Origin: G963664835 sp965220775
GTDB lineage: Bacteria > Chloroflexota > UBA6077 > FW602-bin22 > JBCLEL01
Reading direction: 5' to 3'
DNA: 64,000 nucleotides
Assembly (NCBI GenBank): GCA_965220775.1
Contig: OZ244845.1
Location: 1,054,001-1,118,000 of the forward strand
A model generated the notes under the pieces. That model was not told where the DNA came from, did not search any database, and worked only from the letters and a program-made list of their open reading frames with translations. The position numbers and the translations under genes were made by a program. Below, in pieces: positions 47,708-56,766 of this stretch. Numbering within the stretch: position 1 is the first letter of the stretch; the number at the start of each line of letters is the position of its first letter.

Positions 47708-48012
47708 ATTCGGTCATCTCCGAGTCCGACCGATGCACCCAGGCGGAATCCTGCGGTGACAGCTCGCGTGATTCTCCGGCAACTTGGTAGGGAGAATGAT
47801 GTTACGCGGCCTCGATAGTGACGCGATATCCTGCGCTCTCGATACGCTTGACGCTCCGTCTGAGAATCTTGCAACGATGAGATAACCGATCATCACAGTC
47901 TATCTTGAGTTGGAATGGGGAGTCTTGAGCAACCCCAATTGGCGACGGCCAGATAGAATAAGGACCGCAAAGTTTAATGCCCGACCTCGATGGCCAAGGG
48001 AGAAGGCAGGCG
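47708..48012. other. Intergenic, no gene seen
   Basis: No coding pattern or clear terminator recognised. AGAAGG just before 48013 is the ribosome site of the next gene. Confidence 0.35.
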
Positions 48013-49179
48013 ATGAAACGAAGCACCGAGCGAATGCTGACTACCCACTGCGGGAGCCTGGCTCGTCCGCCGGACTTGCTGGAGATGATGTACGCCAAAG
48101 AAAGACGCCAGCCCTACAACCCGAAAACCTTCGCCGCCGGCGTACGGACCGCCGTGAATGACGTGGTCCGCAGGCAGGTGGAAGCCGGCGTGGATGTGGT
48201 GTGCGACGGAGAGCAGGGCAAGGCCAGCTTCGTCACCTATGTCAAGGAGCGCCTCACCGGCTTCGAGGCCAGGGAAGGGAGACCCCGTGAGGACCCGTGG
48301 ATGGGATCTCGCGAAGTGCTGGCCTTTCCAGAATTCTATCAATGGAACGCACACACCCGGTCTGGCGTCGTCGTCGCGCAGGCGGACTTGGTATGCACCG
48401 GGCCTATCGCCTACAACGGCCAAGCGGCGTTACAGACTGACATTCATATCCTGAAAGCCGCCGTCCACGGGCCACAGGCCGAAGAGTTGTTTATGACGGC
48501 AATTTCCCCAACGGATATAGAGGGCCGGCAAAGGAACGAGTACTACCCAACCGACGAGGAGTATCTTTACGCCATTGCTGATGCGATGCGTGAAGAATAC
48601 CAGGGTATCGTCGACGCGGGGCTCCTGTTGCAGGTGGACGATCCGAGACTCGTGACCTATTACCTGTCAAATCCCCAGGCGAGCATAGAAGACTGCCGGG
48701 AGTGGGCCGAGTTGAGGGTCGAGGTTCTAAACCACGCTCTCAGAGGTATCCCGGCGGAAAAGGTGCGCTTCCACACCTGCTACGGTATCAACGTCGGCCC
48801 CCGGGTCCACGAAATGCCCCTGAGCGCAATTGTAGACATCATGCTCAAGGTCAATGCCGGCGCCTACTCCTTCGAGGCGGCCAATCCGGCCCACGAGCAT
48901 GAGTGGCGCGTCTGGGAGAACGTCGACCTGCCGGCAGGCAAAGTGCTCATCCCTGGCGTGATCTCCCACACCACCAATGTGGTCGAGCATCCGGAGTTAG
49001 TGGCCCAGCGCCTGACGAGATATGCGAGTATTGTCGGACGCGAGAACGTGATCGGAGGTAGCGACTGTGGGTTCTCCTCCATGGCCAGTACTGAGCCGGA
49101 AATCCACCCTACGGTGGTGTGGGCCAAATTCCAGGCCATGGCCGAAGGCGCACGGTTGGCCTCGAAAGAGCTGTGGTGA
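48013..49179 (+). CDS. MetE C-terminal-like methyltransferase (cobalamin-independent methionine synthase family)
   Basis: 388 aa from the ATG at 48013, where MKRSTERMLTTHCGSLARP aligns with the usual start of the short MetE-like group. Zinc ligands of the family are visible: His and Cys in RFHTCYGIN (about 252) and Cys in GGSDCGFSS (about 351), with a candidate Glu in FEAANPAHEHE between them. The N-terminal half of full MetE is absent, as in archaeal MetE and in epoxyalkane:coenzyme M transferase. It transfers a methyl or alkyl group to or from a thiol; whether the acceptor is homocysteine is open. Stands alone. Confidence 0.85.
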   Translation: MKRSTERMLTTHCGSLARPPDLLEMMYAKERRQPYNPKTFAAGVRTAVNDVVRRQVEAGVDVVCDGEQGKASFVTYVKERLTGFEAREGRPREDPWMGSREVLAFPEFYQWNAHTRSGVVVAQADLVCTGPIAYNGQAALQTDIHILKAAVHGPQAEELFMTAISPTDIEGRQRNEYYPTDEEYLYAIADAMREEYQGIVDAGLLLQVDDPRLVTYYLSNPQASIEDCREWAELRVEVLNHALRGIPAEKVRFHTCYGINVGPRVHEMPLSAIVDIMLKVNAGAYSFEAANPAHEHEWRVWENVDLPAGKVLIPGVISHTTNVVEHPELVAQRLTRYASIVGRENVIGGSDCGFSSMASTEPEIHPTVVWAKFQAMAEGARLASKELW

Positions 49180-49476
49180 GCGCCTACAGGCGATAATGTG
49201 GCGGAAAGCCACGACCTGGTAAGACCGTCCGGCACCGTTAGATACAGCGGACAGAAACCGCCCAAGACCAACAAGCGCCCTTGGGGACAGCTCCGGTCGC
49301 CCGGCAAACGACAGGAGGACCATCAGCGTGCAGGCAGTCCCCTCTAAGAAGCCGTCTGCGGTTCTGATTCCCGGCTCACCCCGGGGAAGCTGCGGTCCAT
49401 AGTTTCCTTCTATTAACCGGATGTCCACGTGGCAGTGGTATATTCGGATTAGGATACGCAAAACAGGGAGGACATA

Positions 49477-49899
49477 ATGGCAAAGATTAAACACATCGCC
49501 CTCGCTACCCAGAACCCAGAAGCGACGGCGAGGTTCTACAGGGAAGTGTTCGGGCTGGAAGAAGTCGGTAAGATCGATGGAGAGAATGCGGAGGGGTTTT
49601 ACCTGAGTGACGGTGACATCAACCTGGCCATATTGAATTTCAAGAACCCTGTCGCGGCGGGTGATGAATTCGGGACAGACTACAGTGGCATTCATCACAT
49701 CGGGTTTGAAGTTGAGGACACCGCTGAGACTGACTCCAAGCTACGATCCCTAGAATCGTACCCAAGAGAGGAGATAAACCAGGCTCTCCACCCTGCTATG
49801 GGAGGAGCTCGGGAAGGTCGGAACGTTGAGCTTAAATACAATGGACCCGATGGAGTAATGATAGACATATCGCAGGGAGGGTGGGTCGGAACTGGCTAA
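49477..49899 (+). CDS. VOC (glyoxalase-fold) family protein
   Basis: 140 aa; ATG at 49477 behind CAGGGAGGA. IKHIALATQNPEATARFYREVFGLEEVG supplies the first module (His in KHIALA), YSGIHHIGFEVEDTAETDSKL the second, and LKYNGPDGVMIDIS the closing strand with the acidic position. Substrate unknown. It is monocistronic, followed by a decayed dehydrogenase gene. Confidence 0.87.
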   Translation: MAKIKHIALATQNPEATARFYREVFGLEEVGKIDGENAEGFYLSDGDINLAILNFKNPVAAGDEFGTDYSGIHHIGFEVEDTAETDSKLRSLESYPREEINQALHPAMGGAREGRNVELKYNGPDGVMIDISQGGWVGTG

Positions 49900-50082
49900 C
49901 ATTGACGAGTCCAATAGCGTCGCCAAGGGTGGGGCGTTCTTTGGATGTCCGCACTTTGATACGGCGAGCTACCGCCCAGCATTGAGAATTTCTGTGACGT
50001 GTAGGTTCGGTACCCAGGCTGCCACCACCAGAACTACGCCGATGGGGCCAGCAACAGCAGAATTGAGCTACAGGAGCGAGAT

Positions 50083-50580
50083 TTGAGTTACAACGTGCTG
50101 ATAATGACAAAGGGCCGGCAGCCCGAGTCCGACCGCCAGGTCATCCTCAGCCAGCAGTTGCCGGGCTTCGAGACGATGTTCCTCGACGGCGACGATCCGG
50201 CCGACTTGGCCCGAAAGCCGGGTGAGGCCGACTTCGTTGTCACTCCCGAGTTCACCGCCGAGCATCTGGCCCCGTGCCAAAGTTGAAGCTGATCCAACAC
50301 AGCGGCGTCATTGACGAGAAGGCGTTCAATAGTGCCTTGAAGAACCGGCGCATTGCCGGCGCCGGAATCGACGTGTTCGAGCGGGAGCCAACGCCGAGCG
50401 ACAATCCCTTACTGAAGCCGGACCACGTCCGCCTGACGCCTCACACGGCCGGCGCCCCCCGACGGGGTGCGCAAGAAAGCGCGGGCCCAGTACGAGAATT
50501 TCCGGCGCGTTGCGGATGGGCGGCCGCCGATAAACGTAACTCAACCCTACCGCAAGGTCGAGGCGGAAGCGAAGGCGTAA
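50083..50580 (+). pseudogene. D-2-hydroxyacid dehydrogenase remnant: internal deletion plus two frameshifts
   Basis: Frame 1 (from 50083) encodes a normal N-terminus: SYNVLIMTKGRQPESDRQV to FTAEHLAP. Near 50277 the frame shifts and continues KLKLIQHSGV, which in intact enzymes precedes the NAD domain, but here it runs directly into IDEKAFNSALKNRRIAGAGIDVFEREP and RLTPHTAG, the C-terminal catalytic region. About 180-200 residues, the whole NAD-binding core, are gone. A second shift at a run of six C (50456-50461) is followed by GVRKKARAQYENFRRVADG to the TAA at 50578. The gene cannot make an active enzyme. Confidence 0.85.
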
Positions 50581-50707
50581 GGCGTGAACCCCCACGGGCT
50601 AATGCCCACTACTCTGCATCAACGGAAGTCCAAGATTTTGAGTTTCAGCGGGGAAAAGGTGGGAGATGGATCGGCAGATGGGATGACAGGCAGTCGGCGT
50701 CGTCGTG

Positions 50708-52027
50708 CTAGGCGAGTCCGCTCAGATGGATCGCGCCGTCGAGGGCGGGGCAGATTTCGCTGATGCGTACTGGCTGACCGGTCTCGAATGAGTTGTTGGC
50801 GGCGATGCCGATCAGTATGGAGGCAGCTCCCTGACCGTGACCCGCGTCGCGTCCTACTGGATCGGGAGTCGCATCGGGGTCGAAAATCTGCGCCTGAAGC
50901 AGCGGATCGCCGCCCCCGTGCCCGCCTTCGGCCTTGAGAATCTCTACCTCGTAGGGCTCACCAAACAGCGGCCGGATGACCAGATGTTTGCCTGATTCTT
51001 CCTGGCCGGAGCGCTTGGTCTGATCCCGAATCAAGGCCGAATGTATCTCGCTGTACTCCATACGACCCTTGGTGCCGTTGAATGAAATCTGGAAGCCCTC
51101 GCGGGGCAAGTAGGCGTTTAGAGAGTAGTTGAGTACGACGCCCGTGCGGTAGCTGACCAGGACGCTCATCGTGTCTTCTATCGTGATGTTATCTCCGAAC
51201 ACGTTGCGATCCCGGACGTAACCGTCATATTTTTCGGCGTCAAGGTACAAGCCTCGGTTGCTTTCGTTGGCAGTCAGGTCGATGGCAAACGGGTCGTCTC
51301 CGGTCTCGCTGCCGTGGTAGCGACCGTACTTCACGCCTACACCGCGCCGCTCGGCATTTTGGCGGCCGTAGAACGCTAGCCGGCCCATTCCGAACACCGT
51401 CTCGGGTACCGCGTCGATCCACCAATTCACCATGTCGAAGTGGTGTGTCGCCTTGTGTACGAGCAGGCCGCCGGACTTGTCCTTCTCCCGATGCCAGCGC
51501 CGGAAGTAGTCGGCCCCGTGGCTCGTGTCTAGCATGTAGTCCAAGTCTACGTGGATGATATCGCCGATGATGCCCTGAGCGAGCATCTTCCGCACAGTCG
51601 TTGCCCCGGAACCCCACCGGTAGTTGAATGCGACTCTGAGTTGTTTACCGGTACTCTCGACGGTCTCGAGGATAGCCGAACACTTCTCGGCGTCGGTGGT
51701 CATTGGTTTCTCGGTGATGGCGTCACATCCCAACTCCATTGCGCGAATTACGTATTTGTGGTGGAGCGCGTCGATGGTCGTGACAATCACCGTGTCAGGC
51801 CTTGTCTCGCTGATCATCGCGTCGAAGCGATCGGGGTCGTACGCCGGCACCTCTTGGTATCCGAGCTCTTTGGCAAGGCGTCGGTTGTGGTAGGCGAGGC
51901 GGGCCGGGTTGGGGTCGCAAAGCCCCACCAACTGGCAGGAGTCTCTGAACCGCGTGACCACGGGATCAATGTACATCGCGGCGCGGCTGCCGGTTCCTAC
52001 TAGAGCGTATCTCGTCTTGCGGTCCAT
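50708..52027 (-). CDS. Gfo/Idh/MocA family NAD(P)-dependent oxidoreductase
   Basis: 439 aa, at the long end of the family. Rossmann motif YALVGTGSRAAMYIDPVV, catalytic motif DAITEKPMTTDAEKC (Lys about 103), then RVAFNYRWGSGATTVRKML and SGGLLVHKATHHFDMVNWWI, whose His-His-Phe-Asp is the active-site motif. C-terminal insertions (GGHGGGDPLLQAQIFDPDA) are typical of a subgroup found in polysaccharide-using bacteria. ATG at 52027 behind GGCAGGT. Not adjacent to the other two dehydrogenases. Confidence 0.9.
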   Translation of the reverse strand: MDRKTRYALVGTGSRAAMYIDPVVTRFRDSCQLVGLCDPNPARLAYHNRRLAKELGYQEVPAYDPDRFDAMISETRPDTVIVTTIDALHHKYVIRAMELGCDAITEKPMTTDAEKCSAILETVESTGKQLRVAFNYRWGSGATTVRKMLAQGIIGDIIHVDLDYMLDTSHGADYFRRWHREKDKSGGLLVHKATHHFDMVNWWIDAVPETVFGMGRLAFYGRQNAERRGVGVKYGRYHGSETGDDPFAIDLTANESNRGLYLDAEKYDGYVRDRNVFGDNITIEDTMSVLVSYRTGVVLNYSLNAYLPREGFQISFNGTKGRMEYSEIHSALIRDQTKRSGQEESGKHLVIRPLFGEPYEVEILKAEGGHGGGDPLLQAQIFDPDATPDPVGRDAGHGQGAASILIGIAANNSFETGQPVRISEICPALDGAIHLSGLA

Positions 52028-52810
52028 GGTCTACCTGCCTTTACTCGACCATACTTTCTCGAAAGTCTTCGATCTGTCCCGTCTTCCAGACTGGTGTCGA
52101 GGCTATTCTCTAGAATCGATCCCAGGTCTGTGTTCGCGGGGGCATTTGTTTTGCAAATTTAGGTTTTCTGATGACAATCGCTCCATCCTTGCACGCAATG
52201 GCCTCAATCCCGAGTTCTAGCCAAATTGGCTACACCATGTCAAGATCGATAATCTCCACGTACAGGGTCTTTCGACTATCCACCCAAGGCGGTCACAAGA
52301 GTTGCCCTTATGATTTGCCATCCGGCCTGGCACGGGCCCGCCAGAACAGTTGTTTTGCATTTTCAGGATTGCAGAGAAGCGATCAAGGGAGACTAACTGA
52401 GCCCGGCCGGTTCGAAACGGCGGCTGGGGACAAGCCCCAGCGCTACTCCGTTCTCTGCCGGCAATTTGTTTTGTATTTTGTATGTTTTCAAGCGTTGGCC
52501 TTGCGTGGACCATTTAAGGCCGGCGGTGCGAATCGACGTTGCCACCTAGCCGAAGACGGAGCGACCCGAACACTTGTTTCAACATTATACCATTGTAGGA
52601 GCGATCCTGTGCGAACTGAAAGAGAATGGCCAGCGTCTCTCGATTTTCTATCCAAGGCGGTCACAAGAGCTGTCCCAACGCCCGGCGACGTGCCGGCGAT
52701 GCACACGGCAGGCTGACCCGCGTTCACGCGGACACAGCTACTACTAGGGCCCAAACTGCAGCACACGCAGCACGGATCATTTGCTACCGATAGACCAGCG
52801 AAAACTTTTC
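52028..52810. repeat. Intergenic region with short repeats, no gene
   Basis: Contains an 18-bp exact direct repeat CCAAGGCGGTCACAAGAG at 52284-52301 and 52652-52669, both preceded by an ATCC-containing pyrimidine-rich stretch, and three loosely similar TTGTTTTGCATTTT-like segments (near 52147, 52353 and 52467). GCTGGGG-ACAAG-CCCCAGC at 52423-52441 is a perfect 7-bp stem whose loop is the reverse complement of the loop in the hairpin at 41788, so it looks like the same element in the other orientation. Confidence 0.65.
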
Positions 52811-52845
52811 TTGACAACACCAGTAGCGTGTAGTATGTAGTACAC
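52811..52845 (+). promoter_or_regulatory. Promoter with overlapping inverted-repeat operator before the XRE gene
   Basis: TTGACA (52811-52816) is a perfect -35. TAGTAT or TATGTA in 52831-52839 can serve as -10. GTGTAGTA-TG-TAGTACAC (52828-52845) is an inverted repeat (7 of 8 positions) that covers the -10 and ends one base before the ATG. This suggests an autoregulated promoter producing an almost leaderless message. Confidence 0.6.
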
Positions 52846-53196
52846 ATGACATTCGGGAGATATGTCCGTACAGTCCGAGAGAGAATTCGCACCCAGGATA
52901 AAGCATTCTCCGTTCGCAAGGTAGCTCAGCGCATCGGTATAGAGTCGGCCTACTTGAGCAAAATCGAGCGAGATCAGGCGGCGCCGCCGTCGGAGGCCAC
53001 AATCCACCGATTAGCGAAGGAACTGAGGGAGGATCCCGACCTGTTGCTGGCGATGGCGGGTAAGGTGTCCAGCGACTTACAAGGCGTTATCCTCCGTCGC
53101 CCGCAACTGTTCGGGGACTTATTGCGACAACTGAAGGATGTGCCGGACCACGCGATTCTGCGCGTCATTCGAGAAGTTCGAGACGGAGATTGGTAG
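52846..53196 (+). CDS. XRE-family helix-turn-helix transcriptional regulator
   Basis: 116 aa. The HTH lies at about residues 20-45 (FSVRKVAQRIGIESAYLSKIE), followed by the family stretch IHRLAKELREDPDLLLAMAG. The C-terminal part (LQGVILRRPQLFGDLLRQLKDVPDHAILRVIREVRDGDW, in two halves) is short and helical, perhaps for dimerisation. The start is fixed by the promoter/operator that ends at 52845. The conserved hypothetical gene at 53241 begins 44 bp after the stop, so it may be the target or co-transcribed partner. Confidence 0.9.
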   Translation: MTFGRYVRTVRERIRTQDKAFSVRKVAQRIGIESAYLSKIERDQAAPPSEATIHRLAKELREDPDLLLAMAGKVSSDLQGVILRRPQLFGDLLRQLKDVPDHAILRVIREVRDGDW

Positions 53197-53240
53197 TAGT
53201 TACAGGGTTACGAACGAACAAGACAAAGGAGGATGAGGTA

Positions 53241-54332
53241 ATGATCGAATTGAGAAATGATGAATTGATTTTCAGATTTCCGGAGGTGCACGCAGATGCC
53301 ATCTGCACTATAGGATTCCAGCGCACGCTCCGAATTCCAGACGATAACCGGGACTATCCCTTGCCGCCGGGCCTTGAAACCTTTCCCCTCAATCATGTGG
53401 ACGACTACAAAGATAAGGTGCCGGAAGCCTGGGACGAACATGGGGGAATCTTCTTCCCGATGTATCAAGCAGAAGCGATGTGGATAAATCTCGATGGCGA
53501 ATACCCAATGGCTGTAAAGGTGGCCGCCGGCAAAATCGATGCGTTGACAGGGGAGAATTGGAATAACGAACTCTCAAAGCGGCCCCAGGACTACCTGGTG
53601 GTTCCTGAGCAACCGTGGCTCGACGGATTCTGCGTCGGAGAAGGGTTGATTAGACAGTTCGTGGCCATGCCCTTGGGAGAAGGATACTCCGCCGAGGAAC
53701 AACTGACCGGAGAGGCCCAATATGGCGGACTTCAGATCATCGTGTACCCAATGAAGGCTTCGCGGTACTCGGCCTGGCTCGAAGAGCAAGCGCCTTCGGA
53801 GCACGTTATGTATAGCCCCGTCTCGGCACCTCTAGAAATGGGCTTGGCCCCGGGAGGCCTGATGCGCCAGGAAATCTACGAAGACCCTTATGGCTTAGAT
53901 TCGTGGGATACTTCGGCGCGCTCGCGCTGTTTCGTTCACATTGTGAACAGTGTTCAGTACCTTCGTGTGTCCGGTGTCGAGCCGCCCAGCCGGCCGCCGA
54001 CGGCGCTGGACTACACAGACGCCGGCCTGCCGTGGTTCGAGTACTACGGTGGCGACCTGCCGGCGCTGAAAGGTGCCACGAAGCTGATGGGTCTGGACGG
54101 CGTCGCCGTAAAGAAGCTGAAGAATGGCGAGGGCCCCCCTCGCGGAGAACGATTCGCTGCAGCCGCAGTTCGGGACAAAGCTTGGCGGGCAAGAAGTCAG
54201 AGAAGGCGATTTCTAGCAGTTAACCGAACAGACATAACTCGACTTGCTGGAGTGCCACCCTCAAACCAAGGGACCGCGCGTGGGTTGCACAAGAGGAGAC
54301 CGGTATTAGCTGATGGCGTGCCGGCCTCATAA
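53241..54332 (+). CDS. Conserved hypothetical protein, C-terminus altered by a frameshift
   Basis: ATG at 53241 behind AAAGGAGGATGAGG. Residues 1-298 look intact and conserved-like: FQRTLRIPDDNRDYPLPPGL, GGIFFPMYQAEAMWIN, YPMAVKVAAGKIDALTGE, DYLVVPEQPWLDGFCVGEG and RQFVAMPLGEGYSAEEQLTG. I know this as a widespread protein without assigned function. At a run of six C (54134-54139) the frame changes; the +1-shifted frame reads GPLAENDSLQPQFGTKLGGQ and ends VREGDF at TAG 54214-54216, which looks like the genuine C-terminus (about 324 aa). The in-frame tail to 54332 is low-complexity and probably spurious. Either a one-base insertion, a sequencing error, or slippage. Confidence 0.8.
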   Translation: MIELRNDELIFRFPEVHADAICTIGFQRTLRIPDDNRDYPLPPGLETFPLNHVDDYKDKVPEAWDEHGGIFFPMYQAEAMWINLDGEYPMAVKVAAGKIDALTGENWNNELSKRPQDYLVVPEQPWLDGFCVGEGLIRQFVAMPLGEGYSAEEQLTGEAQYGGLQIIVYPMKASRYSAWLEEQAPSEHVMYSPVSAPLEMGLAPGGLMRQEIYEDPYGLDSWDTSARSRCFVHIVNSVQYLRVSGVEPPSRPPTALDYTDAGLPWFEYYGGDLPALKGATKLMGLDGVAVKKLKNGEGPPRGERFAAAAVRDKAWRARSQRRRFLAVNRTDITRLAGVPPSNQGTARGLHKRRPVLADGVPAS

Positions 54333-54875
54333 CTACGTCAACGCGCAATCTCCCGTGGGGCGAGTTGCCCGGGCAGGTGCGGTTCGCTTGGGGCGTGCCT
54401 TCAACCGTCCCGGGGAGGTTTGGGCCCGGGCTCAGGAGGCCAATCACAGACCCGAATGACAACCCGACTCAGACCCGCCCGCAGTTGTACTTAGAGGCCT
54501 ATGACTCAGGCCCTATGGCGCCTATGCGCTGCACGGCGGTCCCTTCACTTACAAGCCGAAATGTCAAGGAGGTTCGTTTGACATGCTGGCTCGCCTGATG
54601 CTCTCGCTCATCCACCTGGTAGGCGCCTGATGAGCGTATCGGCACAGCCCTGGCTAACTGGACACGTGAGCCGCAGCCGGATATGATCGTTGATCCCCGG
54701 CTGGGCCCGCCGGCGCCGGAATCCGGCACCGAAACAGCGAGGCCGATGGAAATAGAGTCGCCAGTAGCTGCTTGAAGATCACAATTCCGCCGCTCGGTTA
54801 CACGTTGCTGGCCGGTCCGGTGAGGGCTCCCAAACAGGCCAAGGTTGCTCGACAGAAAGAGATGGGTGAACAAGT
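54217..54875. other. Possible decayed gene, otherwise empty
   Basis: The plus strand gives protein-like stretches that jump frame: DNPTQTRPQLYLEAYDSGP (near 54460-54515), YGAYALHGGPFTYKPKCQGG and SFDMLARLMLSLIHLVG (54516-54627), then PDERIGTALANWTREPQPD to ARPMEIESPVAA (ending about 54774). Frame changes every 50-120 bp point to a degraded coding sequence; I cannot name the family. No other feature is seen. Confidence 0.3.
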
Positions 54876-56228
54876 ATGAAGGTACTCTACCTAGACCTGG
54901 ACACGTTGCGCGCAGATCACCTCGGGTGCTACGGCTATCCACGCCGGACAAGCCCCAACATCGATCGTTTTGCTCGAGAAGGTACCCTGTTCGAGAGTTT
55001 CTTCGGGCCAACCACTCCCACGATACCGGCCCACACAACCATCTTTAGCGGCCAACTCGGCGCTACCCACGGTGTGGTATCGCATGGATCTGACCTGAGT
55101 CATTTGCCGCTTGACGCTCCCTGGTTGCCGGCAATCCTCAAGAGAGCCGGAGTCCTCACGGCAGCGATTGACAATCTCATCGACTTCAAGCCGTGGTTCG
55201 GGCGCGGATGGACAGAGATATACAACCCAACCCACAAGAAACCGAGCGGGCAACTGGTCACGGCCGACGAAATCAACGCTTACCTGCTGCCCTGGATTCG
55301 GCAGCACACCGAGGGCGACTGGTTTATGTTTGCCCATTACTGGGATCCCCACACGCCTTACAAGCCCCCTGATGAGTACAAGGAGACGCACTACCAAGGC
55401 AACAGCAATGATCCCTCCAACACAAGCCTGGAACCCTGGCGCAACGAGATCCTGTGGCCCGTCCAGGAAAAGTGGCTAGTGCCGATGTATGGTTCTGTCA
55501 CTGACAGAGACTACATACGATCTCTTTACGACGGGGAAATCACATATCTGGATGATCGCCTGGGACAGGTCTTTGATCTTCTCGAGGACCTCGGAATTGC
55601 CGAGGAGACAGTGGTCATTGTTGCAGCGGACCACGGAGAGATAATGTATGAGCATCGCGGGTGGTTTGCCCACGTAGGGCTTTACGAAGAGATCATGCGT
55701 GTTCCGCTGATAGTGCGCGGTCCGGGAACGGTTCGTGGGCAAAAGATACCGCAGACCTTTCAACACATCGATCTCGCGCCGACTATTCTCTCGCTTTTCG
55801 GAGTGACGGTGCCCGAGGCTATGGACGGCGTCAGCTTGGCCCCAGCGCTTCGCGGCGAGCCAGTCGAAGGATACGACGCTATTTACCTGACCGAAGCCAC
55901 GGTCCAGATCAAATGGGGCATACGCACGCCTGATTGGAAACTGATCAAGGTGATCGACCCCGGGGTCACTCAGATAGATGAGGACGAATTGTATAACTTG
56001 GTCGACGACCCCGGCGAGCAACGCAACCTAGCTACCGAGCATCCCGATGTCAAAGACCGGCTTGAGCTTCAGCTGAGGCGTTGGTGGGACGCGAAGCTGG
56101 GCACCCGGACCGATATGCTGCGAGCCCAGGCCACTGCCGGTATTCCGGCCAGGGAGTGGCTATCGCTCGCGCTGCGGTCCCGCGACTTGAGTTACGAAGA
56201 GTGGATGCAGAAGCAACGATACATTTGA
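54876..56228 (+). CDS. Sulfatase-fold hydrolase (alkaline phosphatase superfamily) without the formylglycine cysteine
   Basis: 450 aa; ATG at 54876. Metal motif LYLDLDTLRADHLGCYG at the N-terminus, RRTSPNIDRFAREGTLFE, and the second metal site VVIVAADHGEIMYEHRG (about 248-264) are clear sulfatase-family features, as is EIMRVPLIVRGPG. The nucleophile motif normally reads C/S-x-P-x-R; here it is T49-I-P51-A-H53 in TTPTIPAHTTIFSG. With Thr in place of Cys/Ser no formylglycine can form, so the protein may act as a phosphodiesterase, phosphonate hydrolase or phosphotransferase, where Thr is the nucleophile. No signal peptide. Stands alone. Confidence 0.85.
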   Translation: MKVLYLDLDTLRADHLGCYGYPRRTSPNIDRFAREGTLFESFFGPTTPTIPAHTTIFSGQLGATHGVVSHGSDLSHLPLDAPWLPAILKRAGVLTAAIDNLIDFKPWFGRGWTEIYNPTHKKPSGQLVTADEINAYLLPWIRQHTEGDWFMFAHYWDPHTPYKPPDEYKETHYQGNSNDPSNTSLEPWRNEILWPVQEKWLVPMYGSVTDRDYIRSLYDGEITYLDDRLGQVFDLLEDLGIAEETVVIVAADHGEIMYEHRGWFAHVGLYEEIMRVPLIVRGPGTVRGQKIPQTFQHIDLAPTILSLFGVTVPEAMDGVSLAPALRGEPVEGYDAIYLTEATVQIKWGIRTPDWKLIKVIDPGVTQIDEDELYNLVDDPGEQRNLATEHPDVKDRLELQLRRWWDAKLGTRTDMLRAQATAGIPAREWLSLALRSRDLSYEEWMQKQRYI

Positions 56229-56766
56229 TGACCCTTGCGCCTGGGCGATGAGTGCTTTCCCAGACAGACCAGGTCGCCACCAACAAGGAAACCGAACGGT
56301 GTGGGCGAACACTTGGCCGTTGCCAGGTTTCAGTAGGTGGCGACCAGCGTATTTGGCGATGCTTGCACGGTAGTCTATAAGTTGGGTGGCGTCCGCCTAC
56401 TTGCTAAAGCCCAACGAGGCAGTTCGCGGAGAATATCGGAGGTTACTACGCCACCTAGGCGCCCCACGGCATCGTTGCCTTCTGGCGTTTCGAGGGCGCT
56501 GTCGAGCCAGGTTAAGGGTAGCAGCGACGAATTCGTGAATGCCGTCGATCACATCGAGACTCATCCGAAAGTCATCGCCGATATGACCTCCTAAGGCCTG
56601 TTGACCTGATTGATGTGCGAGTCCGCTACGAAGGTCGCCTTAGATTCAGGGCTCTGCAGGACGCACAGCTGTCATGAATCGCGGGAGATGATTGGCTGCC
56701 CCCGGCCCGGGATGGGTCAGGGGCAGATGAGTCTAGGCTAGCAGCCGGCGAGTTGGCAACCGACTC
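56229..56766. other. Convergent intergenic region, nothing recognised
   Basis: Between the sulfatase-fold gene (+) and the binding-protein gene (-), both ending here. No coding pattern or clear bidirectional terminator found. Confidence 0.35.
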
